Shown one piece after another: positions 1-5,958 of a stretch of DNA of 7,860 nucleotides. This DNA comes from F1-60-MAGs149 sp032119475. Lineage in GTDB: Bacteria; Actinomycetota; Thermoleophilia; Gaiellales; F1-60-MAGs149. The stretch is taken from positions 1-7,860 of the forward strand of contig JAUMCA010000020.1 of the NCBI GenBank assembly GCA_032119475.1. The letters are read 5' to 3'. Position numbers and translations under genes: made by a program. Each line of letters starts with the position of its first letter. Positions within the stretch are counted from its first letter, which is position 1. Below the pieces are notes generated by a model, which saw only the letters and a program-made list of their open reading frames with translations, ran no database searches and was not told where the DNA came from.

Positions 1-14
1 CCCCCCACCACCCA

Positions 15-863
15 TCACGCCAACCACGTCCCCTCCCGACCCTCCAGCGCATCGCCCAGCCGCGCGCGCACGCGGACCGCGACGGCTGAGTCGTCGGCGG
101 CGCGCGAGGCGAGCCAGGCGACGGCGAGGAGCTCGCGGACGCGGATCGCCGCCTGCAGCGCCAACGGGTCGACGGGCCCGGCCCACGCCTCGTAGCCGCG
201 TCGGAACGAGTCGAACCGGGACGGCGCCGTGCCCAGGCGCCGCTCGACGACCTCGAGCGGCGCGAGGTCGTAGACGGCCGGACCGAGCGACAGGAACTCC
301 GGGTCGATCAGCACCCAGTCGTCCTCCGCGGCCACCCACCAGTTCGCCGGATGGGCATCGGCGTGGATCGCGGTCGTCGGCCCCGTCACCGCCGGCCACG
401 TCGCGGCGATCGCGGACCGCAGACGATCGCGCTCCGCGTCGAGCAGGACCAGCGGGGCACGGGACAGCCAGCGCTCCGCGAGCAGCAGCGGGTCGAAGGC
501 GGGCAGGTCGAGCGCCTCGCCGTCGAGCGCCTGACGGCCGCGTCGGTGGAGGTCGGCGAGGCAGGCGCCGCCCATCGACAGGTCGTCACGGCCTTCGAGG
601 CCGGGGTGCACGCGCGGGTAGGCGACGATGACCGCGTCCTCGATCTCGATCGGGGGCGCGAGCGGCTGGAGGATGCGCTCGCCGAGTGTCGCCGCGCCGG
701 TCAGCGCGCGCCGTGTCCCCGCGGGGTCGTCGGGGATGACGCGGGCGACGCGCTGGTCGTCGACCAGCACCGTCACCGCATCGGCGGCGCGCAGGACGCG
801 TGCCGCATCGGGATCCGCGCCGAGCGCGTCGCAGGCCAGCGCGACGGCCCGCTCCGGCGTCAC
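15..863 (-). CDS. APH-fold phosphotransferase-like protein (small-molecule kinase family), 282 aa
   Basis: This looks like a kinase of the aminoglycoside phosphotransferase/choline kinase fold; the substrate cannot be told. The catalytic loop HADAHPAN (H167, D169, N174) matches the family HxDxxxxN motif. The metal-binding aspartate follows as IDPE (D187) where many members have IDF(D/E), and then a GPAVYDLAP stretch, a usual family element. The N-lobe is short, lacks a clear glycine-rich loop, and has arginine (R41, in RVARVIP) about where the ATP-binding lysine is expected, so activity is not assured. I chose the GTG at 861-863 because it overlaps the stop of the preceding 60-aa gene (GTGA); the frame stays open upstream to an ATG at 959, but that would run through the neighbour. 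No good Shine-Dalgarno is seen, so translational coupling is likely. It is the last gene of the SIS operon. The family is fairly sure; resistance is not implied, and a sugar or fructosamine-type kinase is equally possible. Confidence 0.82.
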   Translation of the reverse strand: MTPERAVALACDALGADPDAARVLRAADAVTVLVDDQRVARVIPDDPAGTRRALTGAATLGERILQPLAPPIEIEDAVIVAYPRVHPGLEGRDDLSMGGACLADLHRRGRQALDGEALDLPAFDPLLLAERWLSRAPLVLLDAERDRLRSAIAATWPAVTGPTTAIHADAHPANWWVAAEDDWVLIDPEFLSLGPAVYDLAPLEVVERRLGTAPSRFDSFRRGYEAWAGPVDPLALQAAIRVRELLAVAWLASRAADDSAVAVRVRARLGDALEGREGTWLA

Positions 864-1042
864 GACTCGAGCGAGCCGATGGCGTCCTCGACCAGGGACA
901 GCGCGTCCTCGACGGTCTCGGGTACCTGCTGGTCGGACTGCCGCAGCAGGGTGACGCACTGGCGCAGCGCGTGGTCGGCGCCGCGGAGGTGCTGCAGCGC
1001 GGTGACGAGCTCCTGCGCGGCGGGGGTCATCGATTCGGACAT
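860..1042 (-). CDS. Small helical protein of unknown function, 60 aa
   Basis: I do not recognise this protein. It has 60 residues with a Ser/Met/Thr start (MSESMTP), then two segments that look helical: about residues 7-36, with one cysteine at C29, and about residues 42-58, which is acidic (ETVEDALSLVEDAI). It has no signal peptide and no membrane segment, so a small cytoplasmic helical hairpin is likely. Three things support it as a real gene. It has a good Shine-Dalgarno (GAGGAG, 6 nt before ATG) that overlaps the stop codon of the upstream SIS gene. It overlaps the downstream kinase gene by 4 bp (GTGA). It also fills exactly the space between two well-supported genes. It could be an accessory subunit or stability partner of the SIS protein or the kinase, which is inference from position only. 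Confidence 0.72.
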   Translation of the reverse strand: MSESMTPAAQELVTALQHLRGADHALRQCVTLLRQSDQQVPETVEDALSLVEDAIGSLES

Positions 1043-1048
1043 GGGTGG

Positions 1049-1054
1049 CTCCTC
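1049..1054 (-). promoter_or_regulatory. Shine-Dalgarno site of the 60-aa gene
   Basis: Read on the minus strand, GAGGAG lies 6 nt before the ATG at 1040-1042 and shares its first bases with the TGA stop of the SIS gene (1053-1055). Ribosomes ending the SIS gene would therefore sit on the initiation site of the next gene. It is the strongest ribosome binding site I see in the window and fixes the start of the small gene. Confidence 0.7.
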
Positions 1055-2207
1055 ACCAGGCGTCGTCGCCCTCGAGGATCGCAGCGGCTTCGCGCCACGC
1101 CTCTTCCTCGCGACGGATCAGATCGGGATAGGTCCCGCGCGCGTGGACCAGCTCGAGGGTGAGGAGCTGGAGCGCGATCGCGGACGCCATCAGGGCGCTG
1201 GTGCTCGGAAGCAGGCCGGTGGCGTGGGGGAGCAGGATGCGCCCCGCCGACGTCAGCTCGCGGCCCCAGACGCTCTCGACGGCCGGGACCATGATCGCCG
1301 CGCACGGCATGCCGACGCGGCGCGCGGCGCGCAGGAGCAGGCGACCCCGGTCGGTGCGGCGCGCGCGATGGCGATGCTCGGTGGCGATCATCACGAGGCC
1401 GGTGCGCGCGTCGCACGCCGGCAGGTGCCCGTGGCCGAACGTCTCCAGATCGCGCGCGGCGGACGGCAGGTGCAGCCCCTCCTCGACCTTGAGGACGAGC
1501 TCGTCCGCGGTGATGCGGTCCTGGCCGCCGCCGACGACCACGAGCCGCTCGATGCCCGCGAAGCTCGCCGCGATCTCCGCCGCATGCGGGCGCACGCCGA
1601 GGCACTCGTCGAGGTGCCGGCGCAGCAACGCCGCGTCGATCGGCTTGCCCGCGAGCTGCCCCGCGATGGTCGCGCCGACGGCCATCGGCGACACGTAGCC
1701 GATGGTGTGGCACCAACTCGCGTCCTTGGCCGGCGTGACGACCGTGATGTCCGCGGCCTCCTTGTACGCCGTCTCGCCGTTCGCGGTGATCAGCGCGACC
1801 GTCGATCCCGCCTCGCGCGCGGCCTCCATCGCCAGCAGGGTCGCTCGCGTGCCGCCGTCGTGGGAGACCGCGATCGTGACGCCGCCGCGCGTGGGGTCGA
1901 GTGCCGCCTCGAGCGCCTGGCGGCCGACCGGCCGCGCCCCGCGGTGGCCGAGCGCGTCGTCGAGCTGCGCGGCGATCGCCCGGGCCGCGTGCTCGCTCGT
2001 GCCGCACCCGACCACGGCGATCGGCTCGGCCGCGTCCACGGCGGCCTGCACGGCCTTCGTCACGCGCGCGATCTGCCGCCCGATGGTGGCCTGCCCCGCG
2101 ATCTTGCCCGCCAGCTCGGGCTCCGACGCGATCATCTCCTCCATCACCCACGGGCGCGCTTCGCGCAGCTCGGGGAACCAATCTTCGTGCCACTGCGGCG
2201 TGTTCAT
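1053..2207 (-). CDS. Double SIS-domain sugar-phosphate isomerase/deglycase-like protein (GlmS isomerase-half type), 384 aa
   Basis: This is a two-SIS-domain protein like the isomerase half of glucosamine-6-phosphate synthase and its stand-alone relatives (AgaS, FrlB), which isomerise or deaminate phosphorylated amino sugars or cleave Amadori products. It lacks the N-terminal glutaminase domain, so it would not use glutamine. The N-terminal stretch PWVMEEMIASEP (19-30) resembles the family entry helix that contains a KEI..QP motif. SIS domain 1 spans about 60-190, with VVGCGTSEHAARA (65-77) and SHDGGT (115-120), where the family usually has S-x-SGeT. SIS domain 2 spans about 218-350, with VVVGGG (223-228). 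The segment ELVLKVEEGLHLPS to FGHGHLPAC (236-265) matches the conserved glutamate helix and the E-x-hHGP-type loop. The length suits the family. It is first gene of a three-gene operon, divergent from the binding-protein pair, and appears leaderless. The family is firm; the exact substrate is unknown. Confidence 0.9.
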   Translation of the reverse strand: MNTPQWHEDWFPELREARPWVMEEMIASEPELAGKIAGQATIGRQIARVTKAVQAAVDAAEPIAVVGCGTSEHAARAIAAQLDDALGHRGARPVGRQALEAALDPTRGGVTIAVSHDGGTRATLLAMEAAREAGSTVALITANGETAYKEAADITVVTPAKDASWCHTIGYVSPMAVGATIAGQLAGKPIDAALLRRHLDECLGVRPHAAEIAASFAGIERLVVVGGGQDRITADELVLKVEEGLHLPSAARDLETFGHGHLPACDARTGLVMIATEHRHRARRTDRGRLLLRAARRVGMPCAAIMVPAVESVWGRELTSAGRILLPHATGLLPSTSALMASAIALQLLTLELVHARGTYPDLIRREEEAWREAAAILEGDDAW

Positions 2208-2213
2208 GGCACG

Positions 2214-2219
2214 AGTCTA
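2214..2219 (-). promoter_or_regulatory. -10 box (TAGACT) of the SIS operon, leaderless type
   Basis: On the minus strand TAGACT fits the actinobacterial TANNNT -10 pattern and ends 6 nt before the ATG of the SIS gene, so transcription would begin at or next to the start codon. There is no Shine-Dalgarno in the short space between. I see no convincing -35 hexamer. The same 9-mer CGTAGACTC occurs just before the tRNA gene. Confidence 0.55.
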
Positions 2220-2240
2220 CGCCAGCCGCCCGGCGGCTTC

Positions 2241-2256
2241 CCCGCACGCGTGCGGG
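2241..2256. promoter_or_regulatory. Candidate operator: perfect 16-bp palindrome in the divergent promoter region
   Basis: CCCGCACGCGTGCGGG is a perfect inverted repeat with no spacer. It sits near the middle of the 90-bp gap between the divergent SIS operon and the binding-protein genes. It overlaps or adjoins the expected -35 zones of both promoters, a position suited to a dimeric repressor controlling both directions. A shorter inverted repeat (GCCGCC-C-GGCGGC, 2225-2237) lies beside it but may be chance in such GC-rich DNA. No regulator gene is visible in the window. Confidence 0.5.
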
Positions 2257-2284
2257 ACATTCCCCTCGCACTGCGGATGTGTCG

Positions 2285-2290
2285 TACTCT
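2285..2290 (+). promoter_or_regulatory. -10 box (TACTCT) of the binding-protein operon, leaderless type
   Basis: TACTCT fits the TANNNT pattern and ends exactly 7 nt before the ATG at 2298. A transcript would therefore start at or close to the A of the start codon. The interval (GAGCGCC) holds no Shine-Dalgarno. No strong -35 is seen; the best sequence at the right distance is weak. Confidence 0.55.
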
Positions 2291-2297
2291 GAGCGCC

Positions 2298-3440
2298 ATG
2301 CGCTCCGCCACCCGCCTTGCCGCCGTGGCCGCCGCGGCCCTGATGACGCTCGCGCTGGCCATGCCGGCCGCCGCACGGCCGGTGACGGTCAACGTCGGGG
2401 CCGCCCTCACGCTGACCGGTGCCAACGACGTCTACGGGCTGAGCTCGCGCCGCGGCATCGACATGGCGGCGGCGGAGATCAACGCCGGCGCGATCGCGGG
2501 CGTCAAGGTCAACGTCAAGACGATCGACGACCTCGGCACGGTCCCGGGCGCATCGGCCGCGTACGGCATCTTCCTCCGCGACCGGGTCTCCGTGATCGTG
2601 GGGCCGACGCTGTCGAGCGTCGCGCTGACCGTCGACCACTTCGCCCAGGGCGGCCGCACGCCCGTCGTCGCCGTCTCGAACACGCTGCCCGGCATCACGG
2701 AGATCGGCGATCACATCTTCCGCGCGTCGCTGACCGAGCAGGTCGTGCTGCCGGCCGTCGTCAAGGCGGTCGCCAACTCGCCGCGGATCCAGCCGAAGAC
2801 CGCCGTCGTCGTGCAGGGCAGCGACACGTTCGCGATCGACACGGCACCCATCTTCGCCAGCGCGATCGTCGCGAACGGCATGTCGCTCACCAAGACGGTT
2901 GTCGTGCCGCCGTTCACGACCGACTTCGCCGCCATCGCCGCCGAGGTCAAGTCGGCGGATCCCGACGTCATCGCGGTCACCGCGCTCCCGGCCGAGGGGA
3001 TCCCGCTCCTCAAGGCGCTGCGCGCCGCGGGCTACCGCAAGAAGATCATCGGGTCGAACGCGTTCAACACGCAGGACATCATCACGGGCGCCGGCACGGC
3101 GTCGAACGGCGTGATCGTCGGCGCCGGCTGGTCGTCGGCGTCCACCACGACGCGCAACACGAACTGGATCAAGGCCTTCCGCAAGCTCTACAAGCGGACG
3201 CCCGACCAGTTCGCCGCCACCGCCTACTCGGCCACCTACGTGATCGCCCGGGCGGCGGCGAACGGCAAGACCGCGACGCCGGACGGCCTCCGGACGCAGC
3301 TGGCGGCGATCACCGGCGCCAAGCGGGTGCCGACCCTGCTCGGCCGCTTCTCGTTCGACGCGAACCGCAACGGCATCTCGCCCGTCGTCGTCCAGGAGAT
3401 CGTCGACGGCTCCTTCACCCTGTTCGAGGCCGACCGATGA
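2298..3440 (+). CDS. LivJ-type (branched-chain amino acid family) ABC substrate-binding protein, copy 1, 380 aa
   Basis: This is a secreted type I periplasmic-binding-fold protein of the branched-chain amino acid family (Peripla_BP_6 type), which captures a small solute for an ABC importer. A signal peptide covers about residues 1-26: R2/R6, a hydrophobic Ala/Leu core, then PAAA before RPV. The mature protein opens with NVGAALTLTG (32-41), the usual first strand and ligand loop, followed by YGLSSRRGIDMA (46-57), the IVGPTLSS ligand loop (100-107), PGITEIG (131-137), TTDFAAIAAEVKSADPD (207-223) and FAATAYSATY (305-314). There is no cysteine at all and so no lipobox, unusual for a Gram-positive type binding protein. 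It appears leaderless, and its last codons carry the ribosome site of its paralogue, with ATGA overlap. Related proteins bind amino acids, amides, aromatic acids or urea, so the ligand is unknown. The open frame extends far upstream, but that part is antisense to the SIS operon. Confidence 0.9.
   Translation: MRSATRLAAVAAAALMTLALAMPAAARPVTVNVGAALTLTGANDVYGLSSRRGIDMAAAEINAGAIAGVKVNVKTIDDLGTVPGASAAYGIFLRDRVSVIVGPTLSSVALTVDHFAQGGRTPVVAVSNTLPGITEIGDHIFRASLTEQVVLPAVVKAVANSPRIQPKTAVVVQGSDTFAIDTAPIFASAIVANGMSLTKTVVVPPFTTDFAAIAAEVKSADPDVIAVTALPAEGIPLLKALRAAGYRKKIIGSNAFNTQDIITGAGTASNGVIVGAGWSSASTTTRNTNWIKAFRKLYKRTPDQFAATAYSATYVIARAAANGKTATPDGLRTQLAAITGAKRVPTLLGRFSFDANRNGISPVVVQEIVDGSFTLFEADR
3426..3429 (+). 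promoter_or_regulatory. Shine-Dalgarno site of the second binding-protein gene
   Basis: GAGG lies 7 nt before the ATG at 3437, inside the last codons of the first binding-protein gene. Together with the ATGA stop/start overlap it supports this start codon and coupled translation of the two paralogues. Confidence 0.5.
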
Positions 3441-4561
3441 CCGCGCTCCGCATTCGCCTGCTCACCGCCGTCGCCCTCGTCGGCGTCCTGCTCGCCGTGG
3501 CCGTCCCGGCGGGCGCGCAGACCGTGAAGGTCGGCGCGGCGCTGTCCCTCACGGGCGACGCCGCCGCGTACGGCGCGAGCTCCAAGCGGGGCATCGAGTT
3601 GGCCGTGCAGGAGCTCCGCAAGTCATCGGGGCCGCGCCTCGAGGTCGCGTTCGTGGACGACCAGAGCACGTCGGCCGGTGCCGCCGCGGCCTTCGGCGTC
3701 TTCTTCCGCGACGGCGTCATCGCGATCATGGGCCCGTCCCTGTCCAGCGCCGCGCTGGACGTCGATCCGTTCGCGCAGGGCGCGCGCCTGCCGGTGCTGG
3801 GCATCTCGAACTCCGAGCCCGGGATCACCGAGATCGGCACCTTCGTGTTCCGCCCGGCGCTCACCGACATGTACGTCATCCCGCGGCTGGTCAAGCGGGT
3901 CGCGACGTCGAAGCTCCAGCCGAAGACCGCGGTCGTCATCCAGGGCAGCGACGCCTACGCCCAGACCTCCGGGCCGATGCTGGCCGGCGCCGTCACCGCG
4001 GCGGGCATGACCCTGAGCAAGGCGATCTCCGTACCGACCGGCACGACGGACTTCGCGCCGATCGCGGCGGACGTCAAGGCGACCGATCCCGACGTCCTGC
4101 TGATCAGCGCGCTCGCGCCGGAGGGCGTGCCGCTGCTCAAGGCGATCCGCGCGGCGGGCTACAAGAAGCGCATCATCGGCTCGGACGCCTTCAACGCGCA
4201 GGCCGTCCTGACCGAGGCGGGCCCGGCCGCCAACGGCCTGATCACCGGCGCGGCGTGGAGCGCGGCGACGAAGAGCACCGCGAACACGGCCTTCGTGAAG
4301 GCGTTCCGCAAGAAGTTCAAGCAGACGCCCGACGCCTTCGCGGCCACCGCGTACGCCTATACCTTCGTGCTCGCCCGGGCGGCCACGAACGGCGGGTCCG
4401 CATCGCAGACCGCGATGCAGACGCAGCTGGCGGCGATCACGGGGAGCAAGAAGGTCTCGACGATCCTCGGCGCGTTTCGGTTCGACGCCAACCGCAACGG
4501 GATGAGCCCGGTCGTGGTGCAGGAAGTGCGCAGCGGCAGGTTCACGCTGTTCACGCAGTAG
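3437..4561 (+). CDS. LivJ-type ABC substrate-binding protein, copy 2 (tandem paralogue), 374 aa
   Basis: This is a second type I binding protein clearly paralogous to the gene before it. Shared blocks run along the whole length: GAALSLTG (33-40), YGASSKRGIELA (45-56), IMGPSLSS (97-104), PGITEIG (128-134), QPKTAVVIQGSD (161-172), GVPLLKAIRAAGYKKRIIGS (230-249), TQLAAITG (329-336) and the C-terminal FDANRNGMSPVVVQE (349-363). A signal peptide covers residues 1-27, with likely cleavage after AGA before QTV. Like copy 1 it has no cysteine, so it is not a lipoprotein. Its ATG overlaps the upstream TGA (ATGA). Differences cluster in probable pocket regions: IGSNAFNTQDII becomes IGSDAFNAQAVL, and VDHFAQ becomes VDPFAQ. 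This suggests related but distinct ligands, an inference. No LivH, LivM, LivG or LivF gene follows; the next gene is an unrelated membrane protein. Confidence 0.9.
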   Translation: MTALRIRLLTAVALVGVLLAVAVPAGAQTVKVGAALSLTGDAAAYGASSKRGIELAVQELRKSSGPRLEVAFVDDQSTSAGAAAAFGVFFRDGVIAIMGPSLSSAALDVDPFAQGARLPVLGISNSEPGITEIGTFVFRPALTDMYVIPRLVKRVATSKLQPKTAVVIQGSDAYAQTSGPMLAGAVTAAGMTLSKAISVPTGTTDFAPIAADVKATDPDVLLISALAPEGVPLLKAIRAAGYKKRIIGSDAFNAQAVLTEAGPAANGLITGAAWSAATKSTANTAFVKAFRKKFKQTPDAFAATAYAYTFVLARAATNGGSASQTAMQTQLAAITGSKKVSTILGAFRFDANRNGMSPVVVQEVRSGRFTLFTQ

Positions 4562-4594
4562 CGGGCTGACTGCAACAGCTGTGATCGTGCTGCC

Positions 4595-4603
4595 TGCTAC
4601 GGT
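4595..4603 (+). promoter_or_regulatory. Extended -10 promoter (TGC-TACGGT) of the membrane-protein gene, leaderless type
   Basis: TACGGT (4598-4603) fits TANNNT, is preceded directly by TGC (the extended -10 TGN element), and ends exactly 7 nt before the ATG at 4611. It lies in the 49-bp gap after the binding-protein operon. An 8-bp palindrome, ACAGCTGT (4575-4582), occupies the -35 position and could be a small operator or chance. No terminator for the upstream operon is visible in the gap, so read-through is possible. Confidence 0.55.
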
Positions 4604-4610
4604 CCCCGCC

Positions 4611-5873
4611 ATGTCGGAGGGGACCTCGCGCAGCCGTGGGCACTGGGTCGGCGTCGGCGCGATCCTGGTCATCGCCTGGCTGTTCGTCGTGATCGGCGTG
4701 ATCGGCATCTACATGCACCGGTCGCTCTACAACGAGCAGGCCTTCTCGAAGCGCGTGACCGCGGTCCTCGCGGAGCCGGGCGTGCAGGCCGCCGTCGCGA
4801 CCGAGTTGACCAACGAGATCGTCAAGGCCGTGCCGAAGGCGATCATCGCCCGGCCGATCATCCAGTCCGCGGCGGAGACCGTCGTGGCCGAGCCGGCCTT
4901 CACGGAGATCGTCAGCGCCGCGCTGGTGAAGTTCCACGCGATCCTGCTCGATCCGGAGACGGCGAGCATCGTCTTCCGCATCGAGGGAGCGCCGCAGCTC
5001 CTCCAGGAGCGGATCGCGCCGTTCGATGAGCAGCTCGCCGTCGCCGTCGGGAGCGCCGCCTCGGCGCAGCTCGCGAAACTGCCGAACCCCGGCCCCGCCT
5101 TCCGCGCGATCCAGCTCGGCGCCGACCTCGGCCCGGTCGCGTGGATCGTCGCCTTCCTCGGCCTGGGTCTGATGGCGCTGGCCGCCGTGATCGCGCCGCG
5201 GCGTCGGAGCGGTGCGATCAGCGCGCTCGTCACGCTCGCGCTGGCCGGCCTCGGCGTGGTGCTGATCCTCGGCTTCGTGCGCATCGGCCTCAACGCGGCG
5301 ACCGCCGACAACCAGGTCATGAACGAGGCCGCGGCCGGGATCTTCGCCGGCCTGTTCGGCACGCTCCGCACGATCGGCTGGGTGATCGCGGCGATCGGCG
5401 TGATCGGCGCCGTCGTCGTGTGGTCGCTGCGCTGGACGATGCCCGTCGCCGCCGGCGCGGCCGGTCAGGTCGGCGGTGCCGCCGCTGGTGCCGCCGGACA
5501 GCTGGGCAGCGCAGCCGGCGATGCCGCGGGTGCGCTGACGGCGGGTGCCGGCTCGGCCGTCGCGACGATGGGCGAGCGCAAGGTGGCTGCCGACGACCTC
5601 ATGATCGCGGCGCGCAACGGCGTCCGTCGCCTGTTCGTGCCCGCCGCCTCGACGCAGGGCAAGCTCCTGCAGGGGCTGGTCGCGCTCGTCATCGCGGTCC
5701 TCGTGCTGTTCGCCTGGTCGGTCGTCGTCGACGTGCTGATCATCGCGATCGCGCTCGGCCTGTTCGCGCTGGCGCTCAACCGCGTGCTGCTCGTCGTGTT
5801 CGAGCACCGGCAGTCCCGTGCCGTCGCCGCTGCGGAGCAGCCGGCCGTCGGCGCGGGCACGCCCGACGCCTAG
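4611..5873 (+). CDS. Polytopic membrane protein with extracytoplasmic helical domain and 11-residue Gly/Ala repeats, 420 aa
   Basis: I do not recognise a named family, though the layout resembles uncharacterised actinobacterial integral membrane proteins. Residues 12-35 form TM1. A probably extracytoplasmic, helix-rich region follows (36-172), with repeated short EPGV/EPAF and valine-alanine helices. TM2 is about 173-195, a basic turn APRRRS at 195-200 marks the cytoplasmic side, TM3 is 201-223 and TM4 about 254-272. A Gly/Ala-rich stretch (275-318) with three 11-residue repeats follows, then a charged helix (320-341, GERKVAADDL to NGVRR). A long hydrophobic block (352-396) probably makes TM5 and TM6, and the tail (398-420) is Ala-rich. 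I chose the ATG at 4611 because a -10 box ends 7 nt before it; a GTG at 4581 would add ten residues but lies upstream of that box. It converges on the tRNA gene 8 bp away. Function unknown; real gene, high confidence. Confidence 0.85.
   Translation: MSEGTSRSRGHWVGVGAILVIAWLFVVIGVIGIYMHRSLYNEQAFSKRVTAVLAEPGVQAAVATELTNEIVKAVPKAIIARPIIQSAAETVVAEPAFTEIVSAALVKFHAILLDPETASIVFRIEGAPQLLQERIAPFDEQLAVAVGSAASAQLAKLPNPGPAFRAIQLGADLGPVAWIVAFLGLGLMALAAVIAPRRRSGAISALVTLALAGLGVVLILGFVRIGLNAATADNQVMNEAAAGIFAGLFGTLRTIGWVIAAIGVIGAVVVWSLRWTMPVAAGAAGQVGGAAAGAAGQLGSAAGDAAGALTAGAGSAVATMGERKVAADDLMIAARNGVRRLFVPAASTQGKLLQGLVALVIAVLVLFAWSVVVDVLIIAIALGLFALALNRVLLVVFEHRQSRAVAAAEQPAVGAGTPDA
5451..5549 (+). repeat. Three in-frame 33-bp (11-residue) repeats inside the membrane-protein gene
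   Basis: The translation shows AGAAGQVGGAA (residues 281-291), then AGAAGQLGSAA (292-302), then a weaker GDAAGALTAGA (303-313). Units one and two differ at two of eleven positions, but their codons differ more (for example GGT versus GGA, GTC versus CTG). The period therefore seems kept at the protein level rather than being a fresh DNA duplication. Eleven-residue periodicity is a known signature of long amphipathic helices that lie on membranes or pack together. Confidence 0.7.
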
Positions 5874-5881
5874 CGCCCCGA

Positions 5882-5952
5882 TGGGCCGGCAGGGAATCGA
5901 ACCCTGGCCGGAGGATTAAAAGTCCTCTGCTCGACCTTCGAGCTACCGGCCC
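5882..5952 (-). tRNA. tRNA-Lys (anticodon TTT)
   Basis: On the minus strand the cloverleaf closes fully. The acceptor arms are GGGCCGG and CCGGCCC (7 bp); the D-stem GCTC/GAGC; the anticodon stem GAGGA/TCCTC with loop CTTTTAA; and the T-stem CAGGG/CCCTG with loop TTCGATT. The anticodon TTT (5918-5920) is that of lysine. The discriminator is A and no CCA is encoded. At 71 nt it is short: the D-loop has 7 nt (GAAGGTC) and the variable loop 4 nt (CGGC). Position 14, nearly always A, is G here and position 21 is C, so the D-stem could extend by a G-C pair. The gene lies 9 bp after the MFS stop codon on the same strand and 8 bp from the end of the convergent membrane-protein gene. It may be cut from an MFS read-through transcript or use the -10-like box just before it. 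Confidence 0.93.
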
Positions 5953-5958
5953 GCCGGG

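Noticed and set aside
864..959. Upstream 32-codon extension of the kinase gene to an ATG at 959
   Set aside because: It would overlap most of the 60-aa gene and adds a basic, low-complexity N-terminus. The GTG at 861-863 with GTGA overlap fits better.
351..2297. Long plus-strand open frame running from 351 into the first binding-protein gene (1029 codons in all)
   Set aside because: The upstream part is antisense to the SIS, 60-aa and kinase genes and has an arginine-rich shadow composition. The signal peptide and -10 box place the true start at 2298.
1027..2376. 449-codon minus-strand open frame overlapping the SIS gene in another frame
   Set aside because: Its translation is Arg/Gly/Ala-rich without domain motifs, and it overlaps the well-supported SIS gene and the divergent promoter region. 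It is a high-GC shadow frame.
4581..4610. GTG start ten codons upstream for the membrane protein
   Set aside because: The -10 box lies within this stretch, 7 nt before the ATG at 4611, and no Shine-Dalgarno precedes the GTG.
3623..5807. Long minus-strand open frames opposite the second binding protein and the membrane protein
   Set aside because: The translations are Arg/Asp/His-rich low-complexity strings with no recognisable motif. They arise from GC-rich codon bias of the real plus-strand genes.
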